From [Clostridium] citroniae WAL-17108 (GTDB lineage Bacteria; Bacillota; Clostridia; Lachnospirales; Lachnospiraceae): a stretch of 64,000 bases of DNA. The stretch covers positions 1 through 64,000 of the forward strand of contig NZ_JH376434.1 in assembly GCF_000233455.1 (NCBI RefSeq). The letters run 5' to 3'. Positions within the stretch are counted from its first letter, which is position 1. Each line of letters opens with the position of its first letter. The position numbers were made by a program, and so were the translations under genes. Below are positions 33,379 through 42,307 of the stretch, in pieces. The notes under the pieces are model-generated. The model had not been told where the DNA came from. It worked only from the letters and a program-made list of their open reading frames with translations, and did no database searches.

Positions 33379-33427
33379 GCCGTCCTGAACAGTTACAATA
33401 AAACAAACATAAATAGGAGGAATTATC

Positions 33428-33808
33428 ATGCAGGGTTACACTTACACAAAGGGAGAGCATTATCCGGTAGAACATTTGGTTTTTAAGGTAGCGCCGGAGG
33501 ACGTGGAGCATTATCTGGCGGTTGACCATGAGATCTGGACTTTAAAGGAGGCATATGCGCCTGGATTTGACCATATCCCCTTCCTTTACAAAGAGGTTTG
33601 GGTCAATGACAACAAGCCGGGCGAAATCCACTTCATCTTTGTCTGGGAGAGCATTGAGTCCTGGAGAAAGATCGATGACAAGGAATACCAGGCTAAACTG
33701 ATCAAGGAGTTTGACGAGAAGTTCGGCCGGCCTTACGAGTTCATCCGCTGCGTGCAGAATGAGGAGAACTTCGGCGTTCACCGTGTGAGCCGTTTTGAGA
33801 GAATCTAG
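33428..33808 (+). CDS. Dimeric alpha/beta-barrel-like protein (TIGR03792-like)
   Basis: The 126-residue protein has a ferredoxin-like beta-alpha-beta pattern. VEHLVFKVAPEDVEHYLAVDHEIWTLKEAYAPGF and KEVWVNDNKPGEIHFIFVWESIESWRKID recall the TIGR03792 family and the antibiotic-biosynthesis-monooxygenase fold. Such proteins bind small hydrophobic molecules or haem as dimers. No catalytic residue can be named. AGGAGG lies 8 bases upstream. It may be the substrate-binding or oxygen-independent transforming component of the cluster; this is speculative. Confidence 0.55.
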   Translation: MQGYTYTKGEHYPVEHLVFKVAPEDVEHYLAVDHEIWTLKEAYAPGFDHIPFLYKEVWVNDNKPGEIHFIFVWESIESWRKIDDKEYQAKLIKEFDEKFGRPYEFIRCVQNEENFGVHRVSRFERI

Positions 33809-33829
33809 TAAAGGAGCGAGGAAAAGAAT

Positions 33830-34561
33830 ATGAGATTTGAAGATAAAGTAGTGATCGTTACCGGCGCAAGCTCCGGTATCGGTGAGGGAGTTGCCAGGAA
33901 ATTCCTGGATGAGGGCGCTTTGGTTGTGGGATGCGGCATTGAGCCTGAGATGCATATTGAGAGCAGCAGGGCCATCTATGTACAGGCCAACCTTACTGAG
34001 TTTGCCCAGGCGCAGCATGTGGTGGAGGAAGCAGTGAAGGCATTTGGCAGGGTGAATAAGCTGGTGTGCTGCGCAGGGGTTACCTTTGTGGGTTCCCTGG
34101 AGACAACGGATTATGACACCTTTATGAGGGAGCTTTCCATTAACATGGGCGGCGTGTTCAATATGTGCAAGGCAGCTATTTCCGAGCTTAAGAAGCAGGA
34201 AGGTTCCACCATTGTGAACGTGGGATCCGACCTGGGAGTGCGTCCCATTCCGGAGCGCATCGGCTACTGCCCGTCCAAGGCTGGCGTTATCATGCTGACT
34301 AAATGCATTGCCCTGGAGTATGCTCCTTCCATCCGTGTAAATGCCATCCTTCCGGGACTGGTGCGCACACCTATGATCGAGCAGAGGTTTACAGAGGCAG
34401 AGGATCCAAAGGCTCTGGAAGAGTCATACGCAAGCCTGTACCCCCTGCACAAGATGGGGAAGATCGAGGATATGGCCAATGCCATTGCATTCCTGTCCAG
34501 CGATGAAAGCGGGTTTATCACAGGAGAGATCATGCAGGTCTGCGGCGGCAGTCTGATTTAA
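33830..34561 (+). CDS. Short-chain dehydrogenase/reductase (SDR)
   Basis: The 243-residue classical SDR has a TGASSGIG cofactor loop (11-18), the N-A-G-like CCAGV, and catalytic residues Asn105, Ser133, Tyr146 and Lys150 (YCPSK). GLVRTPM and CGGSLI end it as in the FabG-like branch. The residues after beta-2 (CGIEPE) do not clearly settle NAD versus NADP. It is embedded between the barrel protein and the RibD-like reductase, with AAGGAGCGAGG upstream. Confidence 0.92.
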   Translation: MRFEDKVVIVTGASSGIGEGVARKFLDEGALVVGCGIEPEMHIESSRAIYVQANLTEFAQAQHVVEEAVKAFGRVNKLVCCAGVTFVGSLETTDYDTFMRELSINMGGVFNMCKAAISELKKQEGSTIVNVGSDLGVRPIPERIGYCPSKAGVIMLTKCIALEYAPSIRVNAILPGLVRTPMIEQRFTEAEDPKALEESYASLYPLHKMGKIEDMANAIAFLSSDESGFITGEIMQVCGGSLI

Positions 34562-34572
34562 GGAGGAATGAC

Positions 34573-35526
34573 ATGGCAACATCTTTATTTAAAATGCCTT
34601 TTGATATTGAAAAGACCAGGGTGAAGCAGATCTACAGAAGCAGCTCCCTGGACCAGGCGCAGGTGGAAACCATAACATGTGAGGAGATGGAGGAAATCTA
34701 CGGGGACCTGAAGTTTGAGGCTCTCCACGAGGACCGTCCCTATACATATACGTCCCTGGTCACATCCATTGACGGAAGGATCGCATTTACAGACGCACCC
34801 CAGGGGCCCCTCATTGCAAAGCTGAACAAGTATGACGGGGATGGGGCCGGCGCCGACTGGTGGATCCTCAACATGCTCAGGGCCGTGTCTGACGGAGATA
34901 TCATTGGTGCGGGCACCATGAATGCGGAGAGTGACTATACGGCCCATGTGTTCTCGCAGCAGCTGGAGGATGCAAGGGTGGCGGCCGGCATGGAGCCGGT
35001 CCCATGGAATATCATCTCATCCCTGGATGCAACAGACATTCCTTTTGACCATGTACTGTTTAAAACAAAGGAAGTTCCCGTGATGATCAGCACCAGCACT
35101 GCCGGTGTTCCTGTTATCCGGGAAAAAATGAAGGAAGATTACTACCTGGTGGGGCCTGTTAAGGATATTTCTGAGGTCACCGGGGAAATGATCGAGTCCA
35201 TGAAGGCAAACCGGAACAAGGTACTGGTGATCGCCACAGGCGACAAGGCGCCGGATTCCAAGGTTGCCCTCTATATCATGAAGAAATTCGGCCTTAACAA
35301 GGTGCTGGTGGAGACTCCCTCCTACATGCATTACCTGGTATCCCAGGGCATGATGGATGAGCTGTTCTTTAATTACTCCTGCATTTATGTGGGCGGGCAG
35401 GCGCTGACCATCGGCAAATTCGGGCAGGAGTTTGGCTCTGAGGACCACCCCCATACCAGGATGCTGAGCATCCATTCCCACAGCGATCATTTCTTCTATT
35501 TCAGGCATAAGCTGATTTATGGTTAG
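34573..35526 (+). CDS. RibD C-terminal-domain-like reductase (dihydrofolate reductase fold)
   Basis: The 317-residue protein shows the RibD-C/DHFR-fold pattern YTYTSLVTSIDGRIA (start of the fold), DGDIIGAGTM and VLVETPSYMHYLVSQGMMDELFFNYSCIYVGG (the ETG/PxL...DE region). RibD reductase uses NADPH on an aminopyrimidine; members outside riboflavin operons reduce other ring compounds. The N-terminal 65 residues and C-terminal GSEDHPHTRMLSIHSHSDHFFY (five His) are unusual additions. No rib genes are nearby. The His-rich tail could bind a metal. Confidence 0.75.
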   Translation: MATSLFKMPFDIEKTRVKQIYRSSSLDQAQVETITCEEMEEIYGDLKFEALHEDRPYTYTSLVTSIDGRIAFTDAPQGPLIAKLNKYDGDGAGADWWILNMLRAVSDGDIIGAGTMNAESDYTAHVFSQQLEDARVAAGMEPVPWNIISSLDATDIPFDHVLFKTKEVPVMISTSTAGVPVIREKMKEDYYLVGPVKDISEVTGEMIESMKANRNKVLVIATGDKAPDSKVALYIMKKFGLNKVLVETPSYMHYLVSQGMMDELFFNYSCIYVGGQALTIGKFGQEFGSEDHPHTRMLSIHSHSDHFFYFRHKLIYG

Positions 35527-35543
35527 GGAAAGGGGCAAATAAA

Positions 35544-35891
35544 ATGCCGTGCATACAGGTAAAAACAAACGTTAAGACCTCCCGTCAGGCTGCGGAGGAG
35601 ATCAAGGAAGCATTGGGGCAGGCCATCAGCTGTCTTCCGGGAAAAAGCGAGGATTGGCTTATGGTGTCCATTGAGGACGGATGCCAGATGTTCTTTGGAG
35701 GAAAGGGCAGCCGGCCCATCGCCATGGTGGAGGTAAAGATTCTGGGAAATGCCGTGGATCAGGAAGGCGCCAAACGCATGACCGGGGAAATGACCAGAGT
35801 ATTAGGCGGGACTTTGGGGGTATCGCCTGATAACATGTACATTAAATATGAAGCATCTCCTGACTGGGGATGGAATGGAACGAACTTTTAA
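35544..35891 (+). CDS. MIF-like tautomerase
   Basis: The 115-residue protein begins MPCIQVKTNV; Pro2 becomes the N-terminal catalytic proline of the MIF/4-oxalocrotonate tautomerase superfamily. The MIF length and the C-terminal NMYIKYEASPDWGWNGTNF (the last residues close to the human MIF-type WGWNGSTF) support the assignment. It would interconvert keto and enol forms, consistent with a pathway handling a keto-ring or alpha-keto intermediate. It is the last gene of the cluster. Confidence 0.88.
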   Translation: MPCIQVKTNVKTSRQAAEEIKEALGQAISCLPGKSEDWLMVSIEDGCQMFFGGKGSRPIAMVEVKILGNAVDQEGAKRMTGEMTRVLGGTLGVSPDNMYIKYEASPDWGWNGTNF

Positions 35892-35933
35892 TAGGCTGGC
35901 AGAGACGGTGTGATGCAGGATCCGCCGGCAGTT

Positions 35934-35970
35934 AAAGAGGGGACTGGATCTTCCAGGTGCCCCTCTTTTT
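35934..35970. terminator. Bidirectional terminator between the cluster and the ROK gene
   Basis: AAAGAGGGG (35934-35942) pairs with CCCCTCTTT (35960-35968). An inner CTGGA/TCCAG stem and T/A tracts lie on both sides. It separates the plus-strand cluster from the convergent regulator. Confidence 0.8.
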
Positions 35971-36001
35971 GTATGGTCATGTTTCGGTTTACATATCCGC
36001 C

Positions 36002-37153
36002 CTAACCATGGGCTGATAAAATCTCAAAAAATTCCTCAATGGCTTTGAGGGAGGCCCCAAGGATCGGCCCTTCATTTCCAAGTGAGGAGATCAGGATCTC
36101 CTGGGTATGGGTGATGGGGAGGACAATATCCTTCATGATCTCAGGCAACAGGTAAGGGAGGGACTGGATGAGATGGGAGTTAAGGATGATCATTTCGCAG
36201 TTTACAAAAAATATGATGTTGGACAATCCGATGGCCAGGTTGCGGATGTATGTGTCCAGGATGGCCAGCGCAGAGGGATGCTGCTTTTTAACCAGCTCTA
36301 TAAACTCATCAATATCCTCCAGGGGTTTCTCCAGATGGAGGTTGATCTCGTCCAGAAGGTATTGGTCTGAGCAGTACTGTTCCCAGCACCCGTATTTGCC
36401 GCAGGAGCATTGCTTTGTCTCCTGGATGTTGATGGTGTGGTGCCCAACTGCATTGGCAAATCCCAGGTAACCGCGGATAAGCTGGCCGTTGGAGATCATG
36501 CCGCAGGATATGACATCGGAGATGCACAGTACGGTCAGCTCCTCATACTGGGGATGAAGGCGGGATTCCATGGAAGCTGCCAGGTTCCCGTCATTGTCAA
36601 TGTACACAGGTACATTGTAGCGCTGTTCCAGCAAGGACTTAATATCGATGTTGTGCCACTGGAGCTTGGGAATAAAGCGGATGACCCCGTCCAGATCAAT
36701 GATCCCACGCACAGCCAGGCTGATGCCGATCAGCCCGTAGGGGCAGGGCGGTATTTCCCTGATCATTTTGTCAATTGCCACATAGATCTGCTGGTACACG
36801 TAGGAAAACGCCTTTTTCTCAATGAACAGGGACCGGCGGCTGATAATATCGTTGTTCAGGTCCGTGAGGATGAGACTGATACGGCGCGCCCCGATATCAA
36901 CGGCAATGCAGTAACCCGCCTTGGCAGCCAGGGTAAGGATGATGGGGGGCCGTCCTCCGCTGGAATCACCCATGGTGGTTTCCTCCACCAGCTTCAGGCT
37001 CATCCATTCCTTTACAATGGTGGAAACAGTGGCCTTATTAAGCCCCGTCTCCTCGGAAATACGGGCGCGGGAAATCTGCTTTTTGTTTAATATATGTTTG
37101 ATAATGGTCAGCCGGTTGGCTGAGCGTATGTCCTTGGTCTGTGATATTTTCAT
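36002..37153 (-). CDS. ROK-family transcriptional repressor (NagC/XylR-like)
   Basis: The 383-residue protein has an N-terminal winged helix (ISRARISEETGLNKATVSTIVKEW, about residues 27-50) and a ROK domain with DIGARRISLIL, the zinc motif CSCGKYGCWE and GHHTINIQ. ROK repressors leave DNA when a sugar or related ligand binds. The two palindromes at the head of the adjacent cluster match the XylR-type operator, which makes this the probable regulator although the gene is convergent and lies 6 kb away. No matching site lies before its own start, so autoregulation is not evident. Confidence 0.9.
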   Translation of the reverse strand: MKISQTKDIRSANRLTIIKHILNKKQISRARISEETGLNKATVSTIVKEWMSLKLVEETTMGDSSGGRPPIILTLAAKAGYCIAVDIGARRISLILTDLNNDIISRRSLFIEKKAFSYVYQQIYVAIDKMIREIPPCPYGLIGISLAVRGIIDLDGVIRFIPKLQWHNIDIKSLLEQRYNVPVYIDNDGNLAASMESRLHPQYEELTVLCISDVISCGMISNGQLIRGYLGFANAVGHHTINIQETKQCSCGKYGCWEQYCSDQYLLDEINLHLEKPLEDIDEFIELVKKQHPSALAILDTYIRNLAIGLSNIIFFVNCEMIILNSHLIQSLPYLLPEIMKDIVLPITHTQEILISSLGNEGPILGASLKAIEEFFEILSAHG

Positions 37154-37259
37154 GGGTATGCCTCGATGTTAAAGTATGATTCCATATCAGGAGATGATTT
37201 TAATTAGTCATATCATAACATACAGAGGAAATGACCGCAAGTCAAAGCCGGGACCCGGC

Positions 37260-37655
37260 TCACGGACTGAGCCATGCAAATGCAGGAAGATTGCGCAGTA
37301 TGCCGAATAGGAGGAGGAAACCGGCCATGATGTAAAGGACCAGGTTCTGGGCCCTTGTGGGCTGCAGCCTGCCGCTTTTTATATACCGGAAAGCCATTTG
37401 AAATGCGATTATAAGGCCGGGTGGAAGGATCAGCATGACGGCGGCATTAGCCTGAAAGGCCGACTGAAAGTCCAGGGACAGCAGGGACAGACACATGCGG
37501 CTCACTCCGCAGCCGGGGCAGTACAGTCCTGTAATGGTATGGAACATGCAGGGGATAAGGGGATGGCCTGCCAGAATACAGAGTAATGCATAAAACAGGC
37601 CGGCTCCCAGGAGCCCGCCTGTTTTTATACATAATCGTATCAAACGCTTATGCAT
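37260..37655 (-). CDS. DUF2752 membrane protein
   Basis: The 131-residue protein has three membrane helices and the CPGCGVSRMCLSLL motif that defines DUF2752. Function unknown; the two Cys in CPGC could bind a metal or form a disulfide. Its start overlaps the end of the DUF4234 gene by 8 nt, so the two are translationally coupled. Confidence 0.88.
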   Translation of the reverse strand: MHKRLIRLCIKTGGLLGAGLFYALLCILAGHPLIPCMFHTITGLYCPGCGVSRMCLSLLSLDFQSAFQANAAVMLILPPGLIIAFQMAFRYIKSGRLQPTRAQNLVLYIMAGFLLLFGILRNLPAFAWLSP

Positions 37656-37992
37656 TGGGAAGGTATTTGTTTAACTCGTTCTGCAGCAGGGCATAGGACA
37701 CAATGCCCAGGCCGAACAGGCTGAGAAGCAGATAGACCACAGGTGCGCTTCCCCTTGGTTCACCGTGTTGGTCGTGAAGCATCTCCACTGCATTTCCCAT
37801 CTGGTACATCCAGAAAAGCCCGTAGATACCGCAGGTGATCAGTGTGAACAGGAAAACCATTCCACCGCTTGTGCCCTGTCTTCCGGAGAGGCTGTTTGTG
37901 TCATCATTGAGCACAATCATCCAGTAGATGCCGTATAAGCCGCAGGTAATCAGGCTCAGCAGGATGCAGACCACAATATTGCGCTGTTTCAT
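37648..37992 (-). CDS. DUF4234 membrane protein
   Basis: From the ATG at 37992 (AAGGAGG upstream; the earlier ATG at 38088 has no RBS) the 114-residue protein contains two copies of the ITCGLYGIYWM/ITCGIYGLFWM motif, one per repeat, and a third helix. DUF4234 and DUF2752 often travel together. Function unknown; the conserved YxxxW motifs may bind lipid. The repeats are internal duplication typical of the family. Confidence 0.88.
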   Translation of the reverse strand: MKQRNIVVCILLSLITCGLYGIYWMIVLNDDTNSLSGRQGTSGGMVFLFTLITCGIYGLFWMYQMGNAVEMLHDQHGEPRGSAPVVYLLLSLFGLGIVSYALLQNELNKYLPNA

Positions 37993-38212
37993 ACGTATTT
38001 CCTCCTTGGTATGTTTTGATATGCAATACAGGTAGATTCTATCACAGGCTCTGCGTATTATCAACAAAAAGCATGTAAAATAAGACATTTTCAGACACCG
38101 GCCATATGGTGCATTACTGGTAAAAACTCATTTTTATGGACGAATGGGGCTGGATATGGTATACTAACTAAGATAGGCGTATTCCGATTATGGATACGAA
38201 TGGAGGCAGACT

Positions 38213-40261
38213 ATGAAAGATAAAGGAAGGACGCGGGGGACATTTAAGGTCTACCTGCAGTGGCCGCTCTTCTTGTCGGTCCTTATGGTCATATTGACTG
38301 CCGCTGTTGGAGCGGTGTCCATAAAGGCCGGCATTATTGTATCGGTATTTACCATTGTCTATATAGGGATTGCCCTTTGGCTGTATTTTTCACGGAGAAA
38401 AGGCATACTTGCAGGGCTGATCGCATTTTCATCTGCCTATGACCAGAGCAGGCAGAACCTGATGGAAGAGATGCTCATGCCTTATGCAGTGGCAGACGGA
38501 AGCGGGCATTTGCTCTGGATGAACCGGGAGTTTGCGGCAATCCTGGCAGAGGAAAAAATTTCATATAAGAATATAACAGCCATGTTCCCTGATATTACGA
38601 AGGAAATGCTGGCAACCGGCGGTGAACTGGTAAGCGTGCACAGCTTTCTGGGGGACAGGAAGTTCCGCATTGATCTAAAGCAGGTCATGGTGGACCGGCT
38701 GGAGGCAGCGGTGGCTGACAACGGGCTGGAGGGACAGGGGTCGTTTGTGACAGCCATCTACCTGGTGGATGAGACACAGACTCTTTTGTACATGCAGCAG
38801 ATCAATGATCAGAAGCTGGTGGCCGGACTGATCTATCTGGATAATTATGATGAGGCGCTGGAAAGCGTGGAGGAGGTTAGGCGTTCTCTGCTGACAGCTC
38901 TCATTGACCGGAAGATCAGCAAGTATATATCCGGTATGAACGGCATTGTAAAAAAGCTTGAGAAGGACAAATATTTCTTTGTCATCAAGCAGCAGTACAT
39001 GGCCAGGATCCAGGAGGAGCGTTTCTCCATCCTGGAGGATGTAAAGACAGTGAACATAGGCAATGATATGGCGGTGACCTTAAGTATCGGTATCGGTATG
39101 AACGGGGACAGCTACAGCCAGAACTATGATTACGCCAGGACCTCTATTGATATGGCCCTTGGACGGGGAGGCGACCAGGCCGTTGTGAAGGATTCAGGTA
39201 AGATCCAGTACTACGGCGGCAAAGCGCAGCAGATGGAAAAGACCACCCGTGTCAAGGCAAGGGTGAAAGCCCATGCCCTCAGGGAACTGATGGAGAACAA
39301 GGACCGGCTTTTGATCATGGGACACCGGCTGGCTGACATTGATTCCTTTGGAGCAGCTGTGGGTATATACCGCATTGCCGTGTCCATGAATAAGAAGGCC
39401 AACATTGTGGTCAACGAGGTGACATCCTCGGTGCGCCCCATGATGGACCGGTTTATAGGCAACGCGGAATATCCGGAGGATATGTTCCTCACAGGGCCAA
39501 AGGCATCAGAGGTGGCGGACCAGGGAACCATGCTGGTCATCGTGGATGTGAACCGCCCCAGTATTACGGACGAACCGGCATTGCTGCGGGAGGTCAGGAC
39601 CGTTGTGGTACTTGACCATCACAGAACCAGCAGTGAGATTATTGACAATGCGGTGCTTTCCTATGTGGAGCCATATGCTTCATCCACCTGTGAGATGGTG
39701 GCGGAAGTTCTGCAGTATATAGCGGACGGCATCAAGGTGAAGCCGGCAGAGGCGGATGCCATGTATGCAGGCATTGTGATCGACACCCAGAATTTTACCA
39801 ACCAGACAGGTGTGAGGACCTTTGAGGCGGCCGCATTCCTACGGCGCAGCGGCGCGGATATCACAAGGGTGCGCAAGCTGTTCAGGGAGAACATGAGGGA
39901 TTATCAGGCCAAGGCCGATGCTGTGCGCAAGGCGGAAGTATATATGGACGCCTTTGCCATCAGCGAGTGCTCGGCAGATGGGCTGGACAGCCCCACCATC
40001 ATCGGCGCCCAGGCCGCCAACGAGCTGTTGGAGATCCGGGGCATTAAGGCTTCGGTGGTGCTGACCGATTATAACGGTACTATTTATTTCAGCGCCCGCT
40101 CCATTGACGAGGTCAATGTGCAGGTGATGATGGAGAAGCTGGGGGGCGGCGGACACCGCACCATAGCAGGCGCCCAGATGGAGGGCGTATCAGTGGAAGA
40201 TGCTAAGATCCGTTTAAAGGAAGTCATCCGCCAGATGCTGGAGGAAGGCGAAGTTTCCTGA
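38213..40261 (+). CDS. gdpP: Cyclic-di-AMP phosphodiesterase GdpP
   Basis: The 682-residue membrane enzyme has two N-terminal helices (about 15-60), a PAS domain, a degenerate GGDEF domain and a DHH/DHHA1 phosphodiesterase domain. The DHH motifs are GHRLADIDSFG near residue 365 and VVLDHHRTS near 470; GGGGHRTIAGAQ closes DHHA1. It hydrolyses c-di-AMP, which in turn controls K+ uptake and wall stress. The gdpP-rplI-dnaB order is conserved in Firmicutes. Confidence 0.95.
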   Translation: MKDKGRTRGTFKVYLQWPLFLSVLMVILTAAVGAVSIKAGIIVSVFTIVYIGIALWLYFSRRKGILAGLIAFSSAYDQSRQNLMEEMLMPYAVADGSGHLLWMNREFAAILAEEKISYKNITAMFPDITKEMLATGGELVSVHSFLGDRKFRIDLKQVMVDRLEAAVADNGLEGQGSFVTAIYLVDETQTLLYMQQINDQKLVAGLIYLDNYDEALESVEEVRRSLLTALIDRKISKYISGMNGIVKKLEKDKYFFVIKQQYMARIQEERFSILEDVKTVNIGNDMAVTLSIGIGMNGDSYSQNYDYARTSIDMALGRGGDQAVVKDSGKIQYYGGKAQQMEKTTRVKARVKAHALRELMENKDRLLIMGHRLADIDSFGAAVGIYRIAVSMNKKANIVVNEVTSSVRPMMDRFIGNAEYPEDMFLTGPKASEVADQGTMLVIVDVNRPSITDEPALLREVRTVVVLDHHRTSSEIIDNAVLSYVEPYASSTCEMVAEVLQYIADGIKVKPAEADAMYAGIVIDTQNFTNQTGVRTFEAAAFLRRSGADITRVRKLFRENMRDYQAKADAVRKAEVYMDAFAISECSADGLDSPTIIGAQAANELLEIRGIKASVVLTDYNGTIYFSARSIDEVNVQVMMEKLGGGGHRTIAGAQMEGVSVEDAKIRLKEVIRQMLEEGEVS

Positions 40262-40295
40262 GAATGAATTATAAATTGGAAAGGAAGTAAGAGAC

Positions 40296-40742
40296 ATGGA
40301 TATTGTATTACTGGAAGATGTAAAAGCATTAGGAAAAAAAGGACAGATCGTAAAGGTAAATGACGGCTATGCCAGGAATTTCATCCTGCCCAAGAAGCTT
40401 GGCCTGGAAGCTACCTCTAAGAACTTAAATGACTTAAAGCTTCAGAAAGCCAATGATGCCAGGATCGCCGCAGAGCAGCTGGCAGCAGCAAAGGAGCTGG
40501 GAGCAAAGCTGGATGAGTCCACCGTGACCTTGTCCATTAAGGCGGGCGAGGGCGGAAGGGCGTTTGGCTCCGTGTCCAACAAGGAGATCAGCAAGGCCAT
40601 TTCCGACCAGCTGAACCTGGATATTGACAAGAAAAAGATCGTTTTAAACGACCCCATCAAATCCATCGGAAGCTTTGAGGTTCCCATTAAGCTTCACAAG
40701 GAGGTAACGGCCAGACTTGCGGTAAAGGTAGTGGAAGCTTAA
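40296..40742 (+). CDS. rplI: 50S ribosomal protein L9
   Basis: The 148-residue protein has the N-terminal L9 signature MDIVLLEDVKALGKKGQIVKVNDGYARNFILPK, a long connecting helix and a C-terminal domain. GGAAAGG lies upstream of the ATG. It follows gdpP after 34 bases. Confidence 0.97.
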   Translation: MDIVLLEDVKALGKKGQIVKVNDGYARNFILPKKLGLEATSKNLNDLKLQKANDARIAAEQLAAAKELGAKLDESTVTLSIKAGEGGRAFGSVSNKEISKAISDQLNLDIDKKKIVLNDPIKSIGSFEVPIKLHKEVTARLAVKVVEA

Positions 40743-40775
40743 CGGTAAGCTGCCGCTGATAATGAAACATGACAT

Positions 40776-40799
40776 GACCCGCCCCGAAAGGAGCGGGTC
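40776..40799 (+). other. Hairpin with GAAA tetraloop between rplI and dnaB
   Basis: GACCCGCCCC (40776-40785) pairs with GGAGCGGGTC (40790-40799), nine of ten pairs, closed by GAAA. Only TCATAG follows, so it is a weak terminator at best; it may reduce read-through from rplI to dnaB. Confidence 0.5.
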
Positions 40800-40852
40800 T
40801 CATAGACTGGTATGGGATCTGCATACCGGTTTGAATACAGGAGACGATTAAA

Positions 40853-42211
40853 ATGGAAGAAGCTCTGATCAAGCGGGTGCTTCCCCACAGCCTGGAAGCG
40901 GAACAGTCCGTCATCGGATCCATGCTGATGGACAGGGAGGCAGTCATCGCTGCATCGGAAATTGTAACTGGAAGTGATTTTTACCAGCAGCAATATGGTA
41001 TCATGTTTGATACCATGGTGGAGCTGTTCAATGAGGGCAAGCCCGTGGACCTGGTTACCCTTCAGGACCGGTTAAAGGAAAAGGATGTGCCTCCGGAGGT
41101 GTGCAGCCTGGACTTTGTCCGTGACATTGTGACCATGGTGCCCACATCAGCCAATGTGAAGTCCTACGCCACCATTGTAAGTGAGAAGGCAGTCCTTCGC
41201 AGGCTGATCAAGACAACGGAGGAGATCGCCAATACCTGCTATGCGGGAAAGGAACCCTTGGAGAATATCCTGGCGGACACGGAGAAATCCGTTTTTAACC
41301 TGCTTCAGAACAGGGGAGGCCAGGAGTTTGTTCCCATCAAGCAGGTGGCCATTAATGTCCTTGAAAAGATTGAGGACGCCTATAAGAATCAGGGTACGGT
41401 AACGGGTATTCCCTGCGGTTTTATTGACCTGGACTACAAGCTGTCCGGTTTCCAGCCCTCTGACTTTATCCTGATCGCGGCCCGCCCTTCCATGGGTAAG
41501 ACTGCCTTTGTGCTTAACGTGGTAGATTATGTGGCGGTGCGCAAAAGCCTGCCCTGTATGGTATTCAGTTTGGAAATGTCCAAGGAGCAGCTGGTCAACC
41601 GTATGCTTTCCATGGAGTCCAATGTGGACTCCCAGAAGCTGCGTACAGGCTCCCTGACGGATTCGGACTGGGACGCGGTGGTGGAGGGCATCGGCGTTAT
41701 TGGTAATTCCAAGCTGATCATTGACGACACGCCCGGTATCTCCATCTCGGAGCTGCGCTCCAAATGCAGGAAGATGAAGCTGGAATACGGCTTGAGTATT
41801 GTTATCATTGACTACCTGCAGCTGATGAGCGGTAGCAAAAAAGGCGGGGGAGACAACAGGCAGCAGGAGATTTCCGATATATCGCGTTCCCTTAAGGCTC
41901 TGGCCAGGGAGCTTCATGCTCCGGTGATTGCCCTGTCCCAGCTGTCCCGTGCCTGTGAGACAAGGCAGGACCACCGCCCCATGCTTTCCGACCTTCGAGA
42001 GTCCGGAGCTATTGAGCAGGATGCGGACGTGGTTATGTTCCTTTACCGTGATGATTACTATAATAAGGATACGGAACATCCCAATGAGGCTGAGGTGATC
42101 ATAGCCAAACAGCGAAACGGCCCCATTGGTACGGTGACATTGATCTGGAAGCCCGAGTACACAAAGTTTGTCAATGCGGCAAGACCTCAGGGCGGAGGAC
42201 CCCAGGAGTAA
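40853..42211 (+). CDS. dnaB: Replicative DNA helicase DnaB
   Basis: The 452-residue hexameric helicase has an N-terminal domain beginning LPHSLEAEQSVIGSML and a RecA-like C-terminal domain with Walker A ARPSMGKT (near residue 210) and the conserved LSQLSR and RDQRP-like block. It unwinds DNA at the replication fork. The sequence is full length, with no intein insertion at the P-loop or DnaB-b site. Confidence 0.97.
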   Translation: MEEALIKRVLPHSLEAEQSVIGSMLMDREAVIAASEIVTGSDFYQQQYGIMFDTMVELFNEGKPVDLVTLQDRLKEKDVPPEVCSLDFVRDIVTMVPTSANVKSYATIVSEKAVLRRLIKTTEEIANTCYAGKEPLENILADTEKSVFNLLQNRGGQEFVPIKQVAINVLEKIEDAYKNQGTVTGIPCGFIDLDYKLSGFQPSDFILIAARPSMGKTAFVLNVVDYVAVRKSLPCMVFSLEMSKEQLVNRMLSMESNVDSQKLRTGSLTDSDWDAVVEGIGVIGNSKLIIDDTPGISISELRSKCRKMKLEYGLSIVIIDYLQLMSGSKKGGGDNRQQEISDISRSLKALARELHAPVIALSQLSRACETRQDHRPMLSDLRESGAIEQDADVVMFLYRDDYYNKDTEHPNEAEVIIAKQRNGPIGTVTLIWKPEYTKFVNAARPQGGGPQE

Positions 42212-42307
42212 TAAAAATTTTCCGGGAATGTCATAATATCCATTCTCAACGCATACACTAATAGTAAGGCAGGACATGCCTGTTAAGATGTGAAGGAGAG
42301 AGTGGCT

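Noticed and set aside
40853..42211. Intein or intron in dnaB
   Set aside because: The gene is of normal length and continuous through the P-loop and downstream motifs.
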